From positions 4,308,001 through 4,372,000 of the forward strand of contig NZ_CP016634.1 of NCBI RefSeq assembly GCF_002741075.1: DNA of 64,000 bases, written 5' to 3'. Shown here one piece after another: positions 38,977-50,929 of the stretch. Below the pieces are notes generated by a model. The model saw only the letters and a list, made by a program, of their open reading frames with translations, ran no database searches and was not told where the DNA came from. Position numbers and translations under genes: made by a program. Numbering within the stretch: the stretch's first letter is position 1; each line of letters starts with the position of its first letter. This stretch comes from Pseudomonas putida (GTDB taxonomy: Bacteria > Pseudomonadota > Gammaproteobacteria > Pseudomonadales > Pseudomonadaceae).

Positions 38977-40197
38977 ATGTCCGATTCCACCCCGCTTATG
39001 CTGCGCCAGCATCGCCCCTTCCTGGCGTTCTGGCTGGCCCGTGTGTTCACCGCCAGCGGCTTCCAGATGCTCACCGTCGCCATCGGCTGGCACCTCTACC
39101 AGTTGACCGGCAACGTCCTGGACCTGGGCCTGGTGGGACTGGTGGAGTTTGCCCCGCGGGTGCTGTTCATGCTGCACACCGGCCACGTCGCCGACCGCTA
39201 TGACCGGCGCCGTGTCGCCGCCCTGTGCCAGAGTCTGCAGGCACTGATCGCCCTGGCGCTGGCCATGGGCAGTGCCACCGACAACGTCAGCCGCGAACTG
39301 ATCTTCGTGCTGGCCTTCCTGCTTGGCGCCACCCGTTCCTTCGAAATGCCCGCCACCCAGGCACTGCTGCCTAACGTGGTGCCTCCAAGTCTGTTTCCCC
39401 GCGCCGTGGCGGCCTCGGCATCGGCGACCCAGGCGGCGACCATCGTCGCTCCGGCCGTGGGTGGCTTTCTCTATGCCTTTGGCAGCATCTGGGTGTACGG
39501 ACCGACCGTGGCGCTCTACGTCATCGCCTGCCTGCTCACCCTGAGCCTCGATGCCCGCCAACAGGTCGCCCAGCGCGGACGCGCCAGCCTGGAGTCCCTG
39601 CTGGCCGGGATCCGCTTCATCCGCAGCCGCCCGGACATCTTCGGCGCGATCTCCCTGGACTTGTTCGCCGTGCTGCTTGGCGGCGCCACGGCCTTGTTGC
39701 CGGTGTTCGCCAAGGACATCCTGCTGACCGGCGCCTGGGGCCTGGGTCTGCTGCGCTCGGCACCAGCGGTGGGGGCGCTGCTGATGTCCCTGTGGCTGGC
39801 GCGTTTTCCGGTGGAGCGCAAAGTGGGCCTGACCATGTTCACCGCCGTCGGTGTGTTCGGCGTGGCCACCATCGCTTTCGGTCTGTCGACCTCGTTCTGG
39901 TTCTCCCTCGCGGTGCTGGTGGTACTGGGCGCGGCGGACATGATCAGCATGGTCATCCGCGGCGCCTTCGTGCAGCTGGAGACGCCGGATGAGATGCGCG
40001 GACGGGTCAGTGCGGTGAACGGGCTGTTCATCGGTGCCTCGAACCAGTTGGGTGAATTCGAGTCCGGGGTGACGGCGCACTGGTTCGGCACCGTGCCGGC
40101 GGTGGTGCTCGGTGGTGTGGGCACATTGGTGGTGACCGGGGCCTGGATGAAGTTGTTCCCGACCTTGGCCAAGCGCGACAAGCTGCACGGCGACTGA
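38977..40197 (+). CDS. MFS transporter, EntS-like exporter
   Basis: This 406-residue major-facilitator protein has about 12 helices. The N-terminal MLRQHRPFLAFWLARVFTASGFQML and the loop HVADRYDRRRV (motif A-like) place it in the EntS/DUF894 group of exporters, some of which export siderophores. No siderophore genes are near, so the substrate is unknown. The ATG at 38977 was chosen to match the family; an in-frame extension upstream covers the palindrome-containing promoter. It is divergent from cioA. Confidence 0.85.
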   Translation: MSDSTPLMLRQHRPFLAFWLARVFTASGFQMLTVAIGWHLYQLTGNVLDLGLVGLVEFAPRVLFMLHTGHVADRYDRRRVAALCQSLQALIALALAMGSATDNVSRELIFVLAFLLGATRSFEMPATQALLPNVVPPSLFPRAVAASASATQAATIVAPAVGGFLYAFGSIWVYGPTVALYVIACLLTLSLDARQQVAQRGRASLESLLAGIRFIRSRPDIFGAISLDLFAVLLGGATALLPVFAKDILLTGAWGLGLLRSAPAVGALLMSLWLARFPVERKVGLTMFTAVGVFGVATIAFGLSTSFWFSLAVLVVLGAADMISMVIRGAFVQLETPDEMRGRVSAVNGLFIGASNQLGEFESGVTAHWFGTVPAVVLGGVGTLVVTGAWMKLFPTLAKRDKLHGD

Positions 40198-40204
40198 AAC
40201 CACC

Positions 40205-40280
40205 GTTCGCGGGTAAACCCCACCGGGATTGCGTCGCTCTTGAGACTTGCGCCGTTCATGTGGGTGCGTTTACCCCCGAA
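40205..40280. repeat. Degenerate REP pair
   Basis: TTCGCGGGTAAACCCCACC and GTGGGTGCGTTTACCCCCGAA are decayed inverted REP units 36 bases apart, after the MFS gene. Confidence 0.7.
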
Positions 40281-40450
40281 CGGGCAGGCACAGTCAGCAG
40301 CTTCCCACCGGCCATAGGCCCTTGCCACCCATGCTGGTATGATGCGCGGCTTTTTTGCGCCCCACACAAATGCAGGCATCGTCGACGGTCTGTGCTTTGC
40401 TGATTGGGGACGATTCAATCGCGGCGCCGGGGGCGCCTTGGGGAGCGGGC

Positions 40451-41746
40451 ATGCTGGAAAGGCTGTTTCAACTAAACGCACACAACACCAACGTGCGCAC
40501 CGAGATTCTCGCGGGCGTCACCACCTTCCTGGCCATGGCCTACATCCTGTTCGTCAACCCGAGCATCCTCGGCGAGACCGGCATGGACAAAGGCGCGATC
40601 TTCGTCGCCACGTGCCTTGCCGCCGCCATCGGCTCGGTGACCATGGGCCTGATCGCCAACTACCCCATCGCCCTGGCACCGGGCATGGGCCTGAACGCCT
40701 TCTTCACCTACACCGTGGTCCTGCACATGGGCCACACCTGGCAGGTGGCCCTGGGCGCGGTCTTCCTCTCGGCGGTGCTGTTCTTCCTGCTGTCGATCTT
40801 CCGCATCCGCGAATGGATCGTTAACAGCATTCCACTGCCGCTGCGCTCGGCCATCGCCGCCGGCATCGGGCTGTTCCTGGCGCTGATCGCCCTGCACAAC
40901 GCAGGTATCGTCGTGGACAACCCGGCCACCCTGGTAGGCTTGGGCGACCTCAAGCAACCCGCACCGATCCTGGCGACCCTGGGCTTCTTCCTGATCGTGG
41001 CCCTGGAGGCCATGAAAGTCCGCGGCGCCGTGCTGATCGGCATTTTGGCGGTGACCCTGGCCTCGATCCTGATGGGCGTGACGCCGTTCGGTGGCGTGGT
41101 GTCCATGCCGCCCTCGCTGGCGCCGACCTTCCTGCAACTGGACATCAAGGGCGCCCTGGACGTCGGCCTGATCAGCGTGATCTTTGCCTTCCTGTTCGTC
41201 GACCTGTTCGACAACTCCGGCACCTTGATCGGCGTGGCCAAGCGCGCCGGCCTGATGGGCAAGGACGGCCACATGCCGAAGATGGGCCGGGCCCTGATCG
41301 CCGACAGCACCGCCGCCATGGCCGGCTCGCTGCTGGGCACCTCGACCACCACCAGCTACATCGAATCCGCCGCGGGCGTGAGCGCCGGCGGCCGCACGGG
41401 CCTGACCGCCATCGTGGTCGCGATCCTGTTCCTGCTGGCGCTGTTCTTCGCGCCATTGGCCGGTAGCGTACCGGCCTTCGCCACCGCGCCCGCGCTGCTG
41501 TTCGTCGCGGTGCTGATGGCCTCGGGCCTGGCGGAAATAAACTGGGACGACGTCACCGAAGCCGCGCCGGTGGTGGTCACCGCCCTGGCCATGCCGCTGA
41601 CCTACTCGATCGCCAACGGCATCGCCTTCGGCTTCATCACCTGGACCGCCATCAAGCTGATCTCCGGCCGCTACCGCGACCTGAACTCGGCGCTGGTGAT
41701 CCTTTCCATCCTGTTCGTCATCAAGCTGGGCTGGTTCAACGCATGA
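40451..41746 (+). CDS. NCS2 family purine permease (guanine/hypoxanthine or adenine type)
   Basis: This 431-residue permease of the AzgA-like branch has a start [37 protein letters not shown], the substrate helix [16 protein letters not shown], and [19 protein letters not shown] and [24 protein letters not shown]. These are typical of E. coli GhxP/AdeP. About 12-14 helices are predicted. Its ATGA stop/start overlap with trmA shows translational coupling. GGGAG precedes the ATG. The exact purine cannot be told from sequence. Confidence 0.9.
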   Translation: MLERLFQLNAHNTNVRTEILAGVTTFLAMAYILFVNPSILGETGMDKGAIFVATCLAAAIGSVTMGLIANYPIALAPGMGLNAFFTYTVVLHMGHTWQVALGAVFLSAVLFFLLSIFRIREWIVNSIPLPLRSAIAAGIGLFLALIALHNAGIVVDNPATLVGLGDLKQPAPILATLGFFLIVALEAMKVRGAVLIGILAVTLASILMGVTPFGGVVSMPPSLAPTFLQLDIKGALDVGLISVIFAFLFVDLFDNSGTLIGVAKRAGLMGKDGHMPKMGRALIADSTAAMAGSLLGTSTTTSYIESAAGVSAGGRTGLTAIVVAILFLLALFFAPLAGSVPAFATAPALLFVAVLMASGLAEINWDDVTEAAPVVVTALAMPLTYSIANGIAFGFITWTAIKLISGRYRDLNSALVILSILFVIKLGWFNA

Positions 41747-42828
41747 GTGCTGTTTTCGACCCTTCCGCCTATTCCACGCAGCTTGAGGGCAAAGTCGCCC
41801 GGCTGCGTGAACTGCTGGCGCCGTTCGGCGCGCCGGAGCCGGCCGTCTTCGACTCGCCACGCGAGCACTATCGCCTGCGCGCCGAGTTTCGCCTGTGGCG
41901 CGAGGAGGGCCAGCGCCACTACGCGATGTTCGCCCCGGGCGAGAAACACCAGGCGATCCTGATCGACGATTTCCCCATCGCGAGCGAACAGATCAACGCC
42001 CTGATGCCGCGCCTGAAGGCCGCCTGGCAGGCCAGCGAGGAGCTGGGTAACCGCCTCTTCCAGGTGGAGTTCCTCACCACCCTGGCCGGCGATGCCATGA
42101 TCACCCTGTGCTACCACCGCCCGCTCGATGAGGCCTGGGAAGCCGCTGCACGGCAATTGTCCGAGGACCTGGGCGTCAGCATCATCGGCCGCTCCAAGGG
42201 CAAGCGCCTGGTCATCGGTCGCGACTATGCCGTGGAAAAACTGGATGTGGCTGGCCGCGTATTCAGCTATCGCCAGCCCGAAGGCGCCTTCACCCAGCCC
42301 AACGGCGCGGTGAACCAGAAGATGCTGAGCTGGGCCTTCGAGGCCATCGGCGATCGTGAGGATGATCTGCTGGAGCTCTATTGCGGCAACGGCAACTTCA
42401 CCCTGCCGTTGGCCACCCGCGTGCGCCAGGTGCTGGCGACCGAAATCAGCAAGACATCGGTCAATGCCGCGCTGAGCAACCTGGATGAGAACGGAGTGGA
42501 CAACGTGCGTCTGGTGCGCCTGTCGGCCGAAGAGCTGACCCAGGCGCTGAACGAGGTGCGTCCGTTCCGTCGCCTGGAAGGCATCGACCTGAAAAGCTAC
42601 GACTTCGGCACGGTGTTCGTCGACCCGCCGCGCGCCGGCATGGACCCCGACACCTGCGAACTGACCCGCCGCTTCGAGCGGATCCTGTACATCTCGTGCA
42701 ACCCCGAGACACTGGCGGCCAACATCGCCCAGTTGCAGGACACCCACCGCATCGAGCGTTGCGCGCTGTTCGACCAGTTCCCGTACACCCACCACATGGA
42801 AAGCGGCGTACTGCTGGTTCGACGCTGA
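41743..42828 (+). CDS. trmA: tRNA (uracil-5-)-methyltransferase
   Basis: TrmA uses SAM to make m5U54 in the T-loop of tRNA. The 361-residue protein has the SAM motif [30 protein letters not shown], and the catalytic cysteine motif ISCNPETL, followed by the conserved glutamate region (HHMESGVLL). It lacks a TRAM domain, as E. coli TrmA does. It overlaps the purine permease by four bases, a link also found in P. aeruginosa (PA4719-PA4720, recalled). Confidence 0.96.
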   Translation: MSAVFDPSAYSTQLEGKVARLRELLAPFGAPEPAVFDSPREHYRLRAEFRLWREEGQRHYAMFAPGEKHQAILIDDFPIASEQINALMPRLKAAWQASEELGNRLFQVEFLTTLAGDAMITLCYHRPLDEAWEAAARQLSEDLGVSIIGRSKGKRLVIGRDYAVEKLDVAGRVFSYRQPEGAFTQPNGAVNQKMLSWAFEAIGDREDDLLELYCGNGNFTLPLATRVRQVLATEISKTSVNAALSNLDENGVDNVRLVRLSAEELTQALNEVRPFRRLEGIDLKSYDFGTVFVDPPRAGMDPDTCELTRRFERILYISCNPETLAANIAQLQDTHRIERCALFDQFPYTHHMESGVLLVRR

Positions 42829-42886
42829 TCCGCGCAATGGCGGGGTCGCCCTGGCCCCGCCACTGGCAGCAAGGAGCGATGTGCCA

Positions 42887-43792
42887 ATGGACCAGTTGAG
42901 CGCCATGCAGACCTTTCGCCGGGTCGTCGACCTCGGCAGTTTCAGCGCCGCCGCCGTCCAGGCCGGCGTGTCCCACACCGTACTGTCACGCCAGGTGAAG
43001 AATCTCGAGCGCCAGCTCGGCACGCAACTGCTCACCCGAACCACGCGCCGGCTGCACCTGACAGAAGCCGGGGGGCTGTTCTATCGTCACTGCGTGCAGA
43101 TCCTCGAACAGATGCAGGCCATGGCCCTGGAGTTGTCCGAGCACCAGCAACAACCGACCGGCACTTTGCGCTTGAGCGTGTCCACCGCCTTTGGCGAACT
43201 GGAGCTGGGGCGATGGTTGCCAGACTTCGTCGAACGCCATGAGCGCCTGCAGATCGAGCTCAACTGCACAGACCGCTTCGTCGACTTGCTAGCGGAAGAA
43301 ACCGATGTCTGCCTACGGGTCACCGACCACCTACCCGACTCCAGCCTAGTGGCACGCAGACTGGCGACCAGCGACGTCGTGCTGGTCGCCGCGCCAGCCT
43401 ACCTCCAGCGCCATGGCACACCCAGCACACCCGACGCACTCGCCGCCCACCCGCTGCTCGGCTACAGCCAACTGCTGCACCCACAACGGCTGTTGCTCAC
43501 TGGCGCCAATGACGAGCAGCGCCAGGTCCTGATGCCTTCGCGCCTGAGCGCCAACTCGCCCATGGCCTTGCGCGCCGCCGCCATCGGAGGCCTGGGCATC
43601 GCCAGCTTCGATCGCTTCATCGTTCATGACGCCCTGCGTGATGGGCGATTGGTGCCGGTGCTCGCGCAATGGTCACTGCCCCCACGCACCCTCTATGCCG
43701 TATACCCCCAAAGCCGTTACCTGGCTCCCAAGGTCCGTGCCCTGCTCGATTATGTACAGGCGTACTACGCCCAACCGCGCTGGCAAGACTGA
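42887..43792 (+). CDS. LysR-family transcriptional regulator
   Basis: This 301-residue regulator has an N-terminal winged helix-turn-helix (MDQLSAMQTFRRVVDLGSFSAAAVQAGVSHTVLSRQVKNLE) and a C-terminal effector domain. It belongs to the CrgA/AaeR-like subgroup (LTEAGGLFYRHCVQILEQ). AAGGAG lies ten bases before the ATG. It is followed by an exported cupin gene in the same direction, with a 103-base gap that may carry its target site. The effector is unknown. Confidence 0.9.
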   Translation: MDQLSAMQTFRRVVDLGSFSAAAVQAGVSHTVLSRQVKNLERQLGTQLLTRTTRRLHLTEAGGLFYRHCVQILEQMQAMALELSEHQQQPTGTLRLSVSTAFGELELGRWLPDFVERHERLQIELNCTDRFVDLLAEETDVCLRVTDHLPDSSLVARRLATSDVVLVAAPAYLQRHGTPSTPDALAAHPLLGYSQLLHPQRLLLTGANDEQRQVLMPSRLSANSPMALRAAAIGGLGIASFDRFIVHDALRDGRLVPVLAQWSLPPRTLYAVYPQSRYLAPKVRALLDYVQAYYAQPRWQD

Positions 43793-43895
43793 CCTGTGCA
43801 CAAAGAGCACAAGTCATGAACATTGAATAATGTATTTGTGCGAAAACAGATTGATTAACCTTCGCCTCACACCCATCACGCGAAGGAGTCACCCC

Positions 43896-44333
43896 ATGAA
43901 AGCACTGCACGCGCTGTTCACCGGTCTGACCTTGGTCACCCTGGCCGGCGCGGCTCTTGCCGCCAACGATAGGCTGGTCTCGGTCCCTGACAGTACCACC
44001 CTGAAATGGCAGGACGTGCCAGGAACCCAAGGCGTGGTGAGCTTTGCCAATGTCGAAGGTGAGCTGTTCGGCAACGGCCCCTACTCGGCCTTCGTGAAGT
44101 TCCGCAAAGGCACCGACAACGGCCTGCATATGCACAGCCAGACCCTGCCGACAGTGGTGCTCAGCGGCACATTCTATGCGGTGATCGATGGCAAGCGCAC
44201 CGAGTACCCGGCGGGCGCCTACTACCAACTGCCTGCCAAGCTGGTGCATCAGAGCGGTTGCACCGCAGTTGCCGATTGCCTGTTGTTCCAGTACCAGGCC
44301 GATGCATTCGACCTGGTTCCAGCCAAAGGCTAA
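43896..44333 (+). CDS. Exported cupin-domain protein
   Basis: This 145-residue protein has a signal peptide (MKALHALFTGLTLVTLAGAALA) and one cupin domain (PYSAFVKFRKGTDNGLHMHSQT, then LSGTFYAVIDGKR and GAYYQLPAKLVHQSGC). The histidines in GLHMH and the later LVHQ are possible metal ligands. Two cysteines near the end may form a disulfide in the periplasm. GAAGGAG precedes the ATG. The gene may be a target of the LysR regulator just upstream. The function is unknown. Confidence 0.82.
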   Translation: MKALHALFTGLTLVTLAGAALAANDRLVSVPDSTTLKWQDVPGTQGVVSFANVEGELFGNGPYSAFVKFRKGTDNGLHMHSQTLPTVVLSGTFYAVIDGKRTEYPAGAYYQLPAKLVHQSGCTAVADCLLFQYQADAFDLVPAKG

Positions 44334-44339
44334 GCGTCT

Positions 44340-44358
44340 GGGGCCGCGACGCGGCCCC
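44340..44358. terminator. Bidirectional hairpin between the cupin gene and pcaG
   Basis: GGGGCCGC/GCGGCCCC with a three-base loop lies 6 bases after the cupin gene and 7 bases after pcaG on the other strand. Confidence 0.6.
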
Positions 44359-44365
44359 GATTCAC

Positions 44366-44971
44366 TCAGAAGTCGAAGAACACCGTCTCCCCTTCCCCCT
44401 GAATACGGATATCGAAGCGATACGCCGTCTTCCCATCCACCTCGCAACGTCGGGCGATCAACGTCTCACGCCGCTGCGGCTGCTCGATCAGGTTGAGCAC
44501 CGGACACTTGGCGTTGGCCTCGCCTTCATCATCGAAGTACAAGCGCGTATGCAGGTGGATGTTGATCCCCCGCGCGAACAGACTGATGTTGATGTGCGGT
44601 GCCATGGGCACGCCTGCGGCATTGCTCACCACACCTGGCTTGACCGTGTGCAGGGTCCATTCGCCGGCATCGAAGGTGGTGGCGGTGCGACCAAAGCTGT
44701 TGAAGGGGTTCTCGTGGTGATACTGATCCTGGTATTCACCGTTGGCATCGGCCTGCCAGAACTCCAGGAACGAGTCACGCACCAGGTGCCCGTTGCCGTC
44801 GTACACATGACCGATCAGCAGGATGTGCTCGCCCAACGCGTCCGGTTTGGCCAAGCGATTCCAGATCTCCTGATCACGGGTGGGGTTGCCGGCCGCTTCC
44901 AGGGCCAGGCCGATGTGCACGTAGGGGCCGGCAGTCTGCGAAGGGGTTTCCGGCAGCAGTTCGATAGGCAT
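44366..44971 (-). CDS. pcaG: Protocatechuate 3,4-dioxygenase alpha subunit
   Basis: PcaG is the structural partner of PcaH in the intradiol ring cleavage of protocatechuate to beta-carboxy-muconate. The 201-residue protein begins MPIELLPETPSQTAGPYVHIGLALEAAG and has the core WQADANGEYQDQY and a YFDDEGEANAKCPVL segment. The alpha subunit lacks iron ligands. It starts 11 bases after pcaH. Confidence 0.97.
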   Translation of the reverse strand: MPIELLPETPSQTAGPYVHIGLALEAAGNPTRDQEIWNRLAKPDALGEHILLIGHVYDGNGHLVRDSFLEFWQADANGEYQDQYHHENPFNSFGRTATTFDAGEWTLHTVKPGVVSNAAGVPMAPHINISLFARGINIHLHTRLYFDDEGEANAKCPVLNLIEQPQRRETLIARRCEVDGKTAYRFDIRIQGEGETVFFDF

Positions 44972-44982
44972 GACGGGGTTCC

Positions 44983-45702
44983 TCAGCAGTTTTCGAAGTG
45001 CGTCTTGCGCTGGCCGCGCAGCACGATGTCAAAGCGGTACGCCAGGCAGTCCATCGGGTTGGCGTTATTCATGTCGAGCTTGGCGATCAGCCGCTGCACG
45101 GCATCAGGGTTGGCGATCGACTTGACGATCGGGCACAGCGGGATCAGCGGGTCACCCTCGAAGTACAGCTGGGTGATCAACCGGGTGGCGATCGACGGGC
45201 CGCTGACCGACACATGGATATGCGCCGGGCGCCAGTCATTGGGGCCATTGCGCCATGGGTAAGGGCCAGGCTTGATGGTGCGGAAGCTGTAATAGCCATC
45301 ACGGTCGGTCAGGCTGCGGCCGACACCGCCGAAGTTCGGGTCCAGCGGGGCCAGGTAGCGATCGTTCTTGTGCCGGTAGCGGCCGCCGGCATTGGCTTGC
45401 CACATTTCCACCAGGGTGTCGGGCACCGGCTGGCCATACTGGTCGACCACTCGGCCTGCGACGATGATGCGCTCACCAATCGGCAGACCACCGTGGTTGA
45501 AGTTGAGCAACAGATCATTGTCGTGAGGGCCGAAGCCCAGATGGGAAAAGTCCGGCCCGGTGCTTTCACTGATCGACTGCGGGATGCTGACCAATGCCTG
45601 GCGTGGCGAACGGGCCACGGAGGTCTTGTAGTCGGGCGTGAAGGCCTTGGGGTGCCAGTTGCGATCACGGATCACGAAGCGGCTGGTGTCCTGGGCGGGC
45701 AT
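44983..45702 (-). CDS. pcaH: Protocatechuate 3,4-dioxygenase beta subunit
   Basis: PcaH holds the Fe(III) active site of the intradiol dioxygenase, the entry step of the protocatechuate branch of the beta-ketoadipate pathway. The 239-residue protein has the iron ligands Tyr109 (GGRYRHK), Tyr148 (GPYPW), His161 and His163 (RPAHIHV), one residue above the mature P. putida numbering. The ATG at 45702 gives [19 protein letters not shown] PcaQ-type site lies about 105 bases upstream. The remaining pca genes are elsewhere. Confidence 0.98.
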   Translation of the reverse strand: MPAQDTSRFVIRDRNWHPKAFTPDYKTSVARSPRQALVSIPQSISESTGPDFSHLGFGPHDNDLLLNFNHGGLPIGERIIVAGRVVDQYGQPVPDTLVEMWQANAGGRYRHKNDRYLAPLDPNFGGVGRSLTDRDGYYSFRTIKPGPYPWRNGPNDWRPAHIHVSVSGPSIATRLITQLYFEGDPLIPLCPIVKSIANPDAVQRLIAKLDMNNANPMDCLAYRFDIVLRGQRKTHFENC

Positions 45703-45806
45703 GCCGTGTTCCTCTCTTGGAATTGTCGGGCACCTGTGCGTGGCAGGTGGACATGCAGTTTCGGATAGGTCATGGGACATGAACATTGAAAACAGCGCCA
45801 CCTTAC

Positions 45807-45822
45807 ATAACCATATGGTTAT
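45807..45822. promoter_or_regulatory. PcaQ-type operator upstream of pcaHG
   Basis: ATAACC-ATAT-GGTTAT is a perfect palindrome (extending to 18 bases at 45806-45823). It matches the PcaQ recognition motif ATAACC-N4-GGTTAA known from Sinorhizobium. It also contains the LysR T-N11-A pattern. No pcaQ gene is nearby. Confidence 0.7.
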
Positions 45823-45901
45823 GCATTCACAGATTGGCTGACACTCGAAACAGCCCTGAACTAATCTTTGTGCTCATGTTTCAAGCCCCGGAGAACACTA
45901 C

Positions 45902-46789
45902 ATGGAATGGCGAAAAGGCCGGCGCAGCGACAATGTGGTCGATGCCCGAGGTGAAGGGGGTGGTGGCGGCATGCGCTTTGGCGGTGGCAAAGGGCTGGGG
46001 CTCGGCGCCATCCTGCTGATCGTCGGCATCGGCTGGATCACCGGGCAGGACCCGCTGCAAATCCTCGGTCAGCTCGCCGGCCAGATGGAGCAACAGCAGC
46101 AACAGGCGCCGTCTGGCGCGGGCGGCAAGGCGCCTCCAACCAATGACGAGCAGGCCGAGTTCGTCGCCTCGATCCTGGGCGACACCGAGGACACCTGGAA
46201 GGCCTTGTTCGCCCAGGCTGGCAAGCAATACCGCGACCCCAAGCTGGTGCTGTTCAGTGGCCAGGTGAACTCCGCCTGTGGTTTCGCCTCCTCGGCGGTC
46301 GGACCGTTCTACTGCCCGGCAGACCAGCGGGTGTACCTGGACATGACCTTCTTCCGCGAGATGGAAACCCGCTTTGCCGCCGCCGGCGACTTCGCCCAGG
46401 CCTATGTGATCGCCCACGAGATCGGCCATCACGTGCAGACCTTGCTTGGCGTCTCGGCCAAGGTCGATGCGGCCCGGCGCAACGGTCAGCGCATGGAAGG
46501 CGACAACGGCCTGCTGGTCCGTCAAGAGCTGCAGGCCGATTGCCTGGCGGGCGTCTGGGCCTACCAGGCCCAAAAGCGCCTGAACTGGCTGGAGCCCGGC
46601 GATGTGGAAGAAGCCCTCAACGCCGCCAACGCCATTGGCGACGACCGCCTTCAGCAGCAGGGCCAGGGCCGTGTGGTGCCGGACTCCTTCACCCATGGCA
46701 CCTCGCAGCAGCGGGTGCGCTGGTTCAAGACCGGCTTCGCCAGCGGGGATGTGAACCGCTGCGATACTTTCGGTGCACGTAGCCTCTGA
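45902..46789 (+). CDS. ypfJ: YpfJ-family neutral zinc metallopeptidase
   Basis: This 295-residue membrane-anchored metallopeptidase of the YpfJ family (putative neutral zinc metallopeptidase) has a basic, Gly-rich N-terminus, one helix (GLGLGAILLIVGIGWITG), a Gln-rich linker (QQQQQ), and a peptidase domain. The domain has VLFSGQVNSACGFASSAVGPFYCP and the zinc motif HEIGHH, with a later glutamate ligand in QELQADCLAGVWA. The catalytic domain is probably periplasmic. The substrate is unknown. It is divergent from pcaH. Confidence 0.92.
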   Translation: MEWRKGRRSDNVVDARGEGGGGGMRFGGGKGLGLGAILLIVGIGWITGQDPLQILGQLAGQMEQQQQQAPSGAGGKAPPTNDEQAEFVASILGDTEDTWKALFAQAGKQYRDPKLVLFSGQVNSACGFASSAVGPFYCPADQRVYLDMTFFREMETRFAAAGDFAQAYVIAHEIGHHVQTLLGVSAKVDAARRNGQRMEGDNGLLVRQELQADCLAGVWAYQAQKRLNWLEPGDVEEALNAANAIGDDRLQQQGQGRVVPDSFTHGTSQQRVRWFKTGFASGDVNRCDTFGARSL

Positions 46790-46795
46790 CAGACC

Positions 46796-46812
46796 GGGCC
46801 GCTTTGCGGCCC
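46796..46812 (+). terminator. Hairpin after ypfJ
   Basis: GGGCCGC/GCGGCCC with a TTT loop lies 6 bases after the ypfJ stop. Confidence 0.6.
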
Positions 46813-46825
46813 ATCGCAGGCTTCG

Positions 46826-46840
46826 CCCCCCCCCCCCCCC
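46826..46840 (+). repeat. 15-base poly-C tract
   Basis: Fifteen consecutive C residues lie inside a degenerate palindrome whose outer arms read CATCGCAGGC and GCCTGCGATAG. This class of palindrome also occurs near 59414-59466. A tract this long is prone to slippage and to sequencing error. Confidence 0.85.
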
Positions 46841-47067
46841 GGTAACCTTCTGTAGGCACTGGTGAGGCCTGCGATAGGTTGCAACGCAGTCTCCTGCCAT
46901 CTCCAAAACGCAAACGTTTTCAGTGGGTTACAAATCTGCTGAAAAAGCGTTTCAGCTTCACCTCGCCTTGCCGATAACTCCAGACATGAATCAGCGGGCG
47001 CCGATAACAACAATGCCCAGCGATTGGAGATCAAGCGAGCGAAAATCAATTTTCTGGAGAGCGTGCC

Positions 47068-48996
47068 ATGAACGGCTGGTTTGCCAATATCAGCGTCAAC
47101 CTCAAACTCGGATTGGGCTTCGGCCTGGTCCTGCTTCTGACCGGCCTTCTGGCCCTGACCGGCTGGACCAGCCTGGGCGGCCTGATCGATCGCAGCAACT
47201 GGATGAGCGACATCACCAAGCTCAACAGTGACCTGACCAACCTGCGCGTGGCGCGCCTGCAGTACATGCTGACCAACGGCGACGACACCTCGGCCGCCAA
47301 CGTGCTAAACAAGCTCGACGCCTTCGGTGCCCAGCAACAGCACCTGGTCAACACCTTCAAGAGCCCCGAGAACGTCAAGCTGCTGCGCGAGCAGGGCGAT
47401 ACCATCGCCAAGTACCGGGTCTCGCTGGACAAGATGCGCAAGGCCTACAAAGCCAGCCTCGCCGCCCGCAGTGGCATGGACCAGGCCGCACGCCAGGCCA
47501 GCGAAGCGCTCGCCGCCATCGAGACCAGCAGCCGCGACGCCCTGGCGCGCACCTCCAGTGATCCAGCCACCCTGGAGCAGTTCCTGGCGATCAGCCAGGC
47601 CAAAGAGCAATTCGTCCAGTTGCGCCTGGATGCCCGTGGCTACATTGCCGATCTCACCAGCGAGGCCGAGCAGACCGCCAGCCGCCAAGTCGAGAAAACC
47701 CTGGGGGAAATCGACAACCTCAAGCGCCGCCTGCCAGGCGAGACCGCCCGCATCCAGTCGTTCGAAACAGCCATGACCGGCTACCGCGATGCCCTGCGCC
47801 AGTTCCGCGACGCCATCGCCGAGGTCGCCGTGGCCCGCGCGGAGATGACCGTCGAAGGCGCCGACATCGTCAAGCGCAGCGACCAGCTGTACCAGATCCA
47901 GCTGGATCGTCGCGACAGCGAAAGCGCCCAGGCCCGCAGCCTGCAGACCATCGCCACGCTGCTGGCACTGCTGGTCGGCGTGCTGGCGGCATTCCTCATC
48001 ACCCGCCAGATCACTCGCCCTTTGCGTGAGACCCTGGTGGTTGTGGAAAAAATCGCCAATGGCGATCTGACCGAGAACCTGCGCGTCACCCGTCGCGACG
48101 AACTCGGCGCGTTGCAGCAAGGCATCGCGCGCATGGGCACGACCCTGCGCGAGCTGATCACCGGCATCCGCGATGGCGTTACCCAGATCGCCAGCGCCGC
48201 CGAGGAGCTGTCGGCGGTGACCGAGCAGACCAGCGCGGGTGCCAACAGCCAGAAAGTCGAGACCGACCAAGTGGCCACTGCCATGCACGAAATGGCCGCC
48301 ACCGTGCAGGAAGTAGCGCGCAACGCCGAGCAAGCCTCTCATGCCGCCACCGGTGCCGATGAAGAAGCCCGCGCCGGTGATCGAGTGGTGGGCGAGGCGA
48401 TCAACCAGATCGAGCGCCTGGCCTCGGAAGTGCACCGCTCCACCGAAGCCATGAGCCTGCTGCAGCAGGAAAGCCAGAAGATCGGCAGCGTCATGGATGT
48501 GATCAAGTCAGTGGCTGAGCAGACCAACCTGCTGGCGCTGAACGCCGCCATCGAAGCCGCCCGCGCCGGTGAGGCCGGCCGTGGTTTCGCGGTGGTCGCC
48601 GATGAGGTCCGCGGTCTGGCGCAGCGCACCCAGCAGTCCACTGAGGAAATCGAAGGCCTGGTGGCCAGCCTGCAGAACGGTACCCAGCAGGTGGCCGATG
48701 TGATGAACGACAGCCGCAGTCTGACCGACAGCAGCGTTGAGCTGGCGCGCAAGGCGGGCGCGTCGCTTGAGAACATCACCCGCACGGTGTCGAACATCCA
48801 GTCGATGAACCAGCAGATCGCCGCCGCTGCCGAGCAGCAGAGCGCCGTGGCCGAAGAAATCAGCCGCAGCATCCTGAATGTGCGCGATGTATCGGAGCAG
48901 ACCGCGACCGCAAGTGACGAGACCGCTGCCTCGAGTGTCGAACTGGCGCGTCTGGGTGGGCATCTGCAGACGCTGGTCAGCCAGTTCCGCGTCTGA
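47068..48996 (+). CDS. Methyl-accepting chemotaxis protein with HBM sensor (McpS/McpQ-like)
   Basis: This 642-residue chemoreceptor has a first TM helix at about residues 11-30 ([19 protein letters not shown]), a 240-residue helical periplasmic domain of the HBM type, a second TM helix near 300-315, HAMP, and a signalling domain. The hairpin tip is [32 protein letters not shown]. The N-terminus [19 protein letters not shown] closely resembles P. putida McpS and McpQ, receptors for TCA-cycle acids and citrate. The ligand is likely an organic acid, by inference. Confidence 0.92.
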   Translation: MNGWFANISVNLKLGLGFGLVLLLTGLLALTGWTSLGGLIDRSNWMSDITKLNSDLTNLRVARLQYMLTNGDDTSAANVLNKLDAFGAQQQHLVNTFKSPENVKLLREQGDTIAKYRVSLDKMRKAYKASLAARSGMDQAARQASEALAAIETSSRDALARTSSDPATLEQFLAISQAKEQFVQLRLDARGYIADLTSEAEQTASRQVEKTLGEIDNLKRRLPGETARIQSFETAMTGYRDALRQFRDAIAEVAVARAEMTVEGADIVKRSDQLYQIQLDRRDSESAQARSLQTIATLLALLVGVLAAFLITRQITRPLRETLVVVEKIANGDLTENLRVTRRDELGALQQGIARMGTTLRELITGIRDGVTQIASAAEELSAVTEQTSAGANSQKVETDQVATAMHEMAATVQEVARNAEQASHAATGADEEARAGDRVVGEAINQIERLASEVHRSTEAMSLLQQESQKIGSVMDVIKSVAEQTNLLALNAAIEAARAGEAGRGFAVVADEVRGLAQRTQQSTEEIEGLVASLQNGTQQVADVMNDSRSLTDSSVELARKAGASLENITRTVSNIQSMNQQIAAAAEQQSAVAEEISRSILNVRDVSEQTATASDETAASSVELARLGGHLQTLVSQFRV

Positions 48997-49018
48997 CTTC
49001 ACCTTTAGTAGCGCCCTG

Positions 49019-49100
49019 TTCGCGGGTGAACCCGCCTCCACAGGCTCGGCGGTGCCCTTGAGAGCAGCGCACCCCTGTGGGAGCGGGTTCACCCGCGAAT
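49019..49100. repeat. REP pair
   Basis: TTCGCGGGTGAACCCGCC and GAGCGGGTTCACCCGCGAA form an inverted pair after the chemoreceptor gene. Confidence 0.88.
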
Positions 49101-49143
49101 GCGTCAGGCCAGGCAACCTTGCATGACCTGACTCACGACCGGC

Positions 49144-50811
<1,668 letters not shown>

Positions 50812-50929
50812 GCGCACTTCCTTGGTGTTGTTTTTGTTGATCAGTCATTAAGGCCGAAGCCGCTCGACTACGCAAACATCCTGGGAAGATTGCGCCGCCC
50901 CTGCGCAGGTCCTGTCGTGTTCAGGCAAT

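Noticed and set aside
40381..40450. Possible purine riboswitch before the purine permease
   Set aside because: The sequence is G/C-rich and lacks the conserved purine-aptamer loops; no alternative RNA fold stands out.
40339..40824. ORF overlapping the start of the purine permease
   Set aside because: The permease frame has clear family homology; this frame runs out of phase with it.
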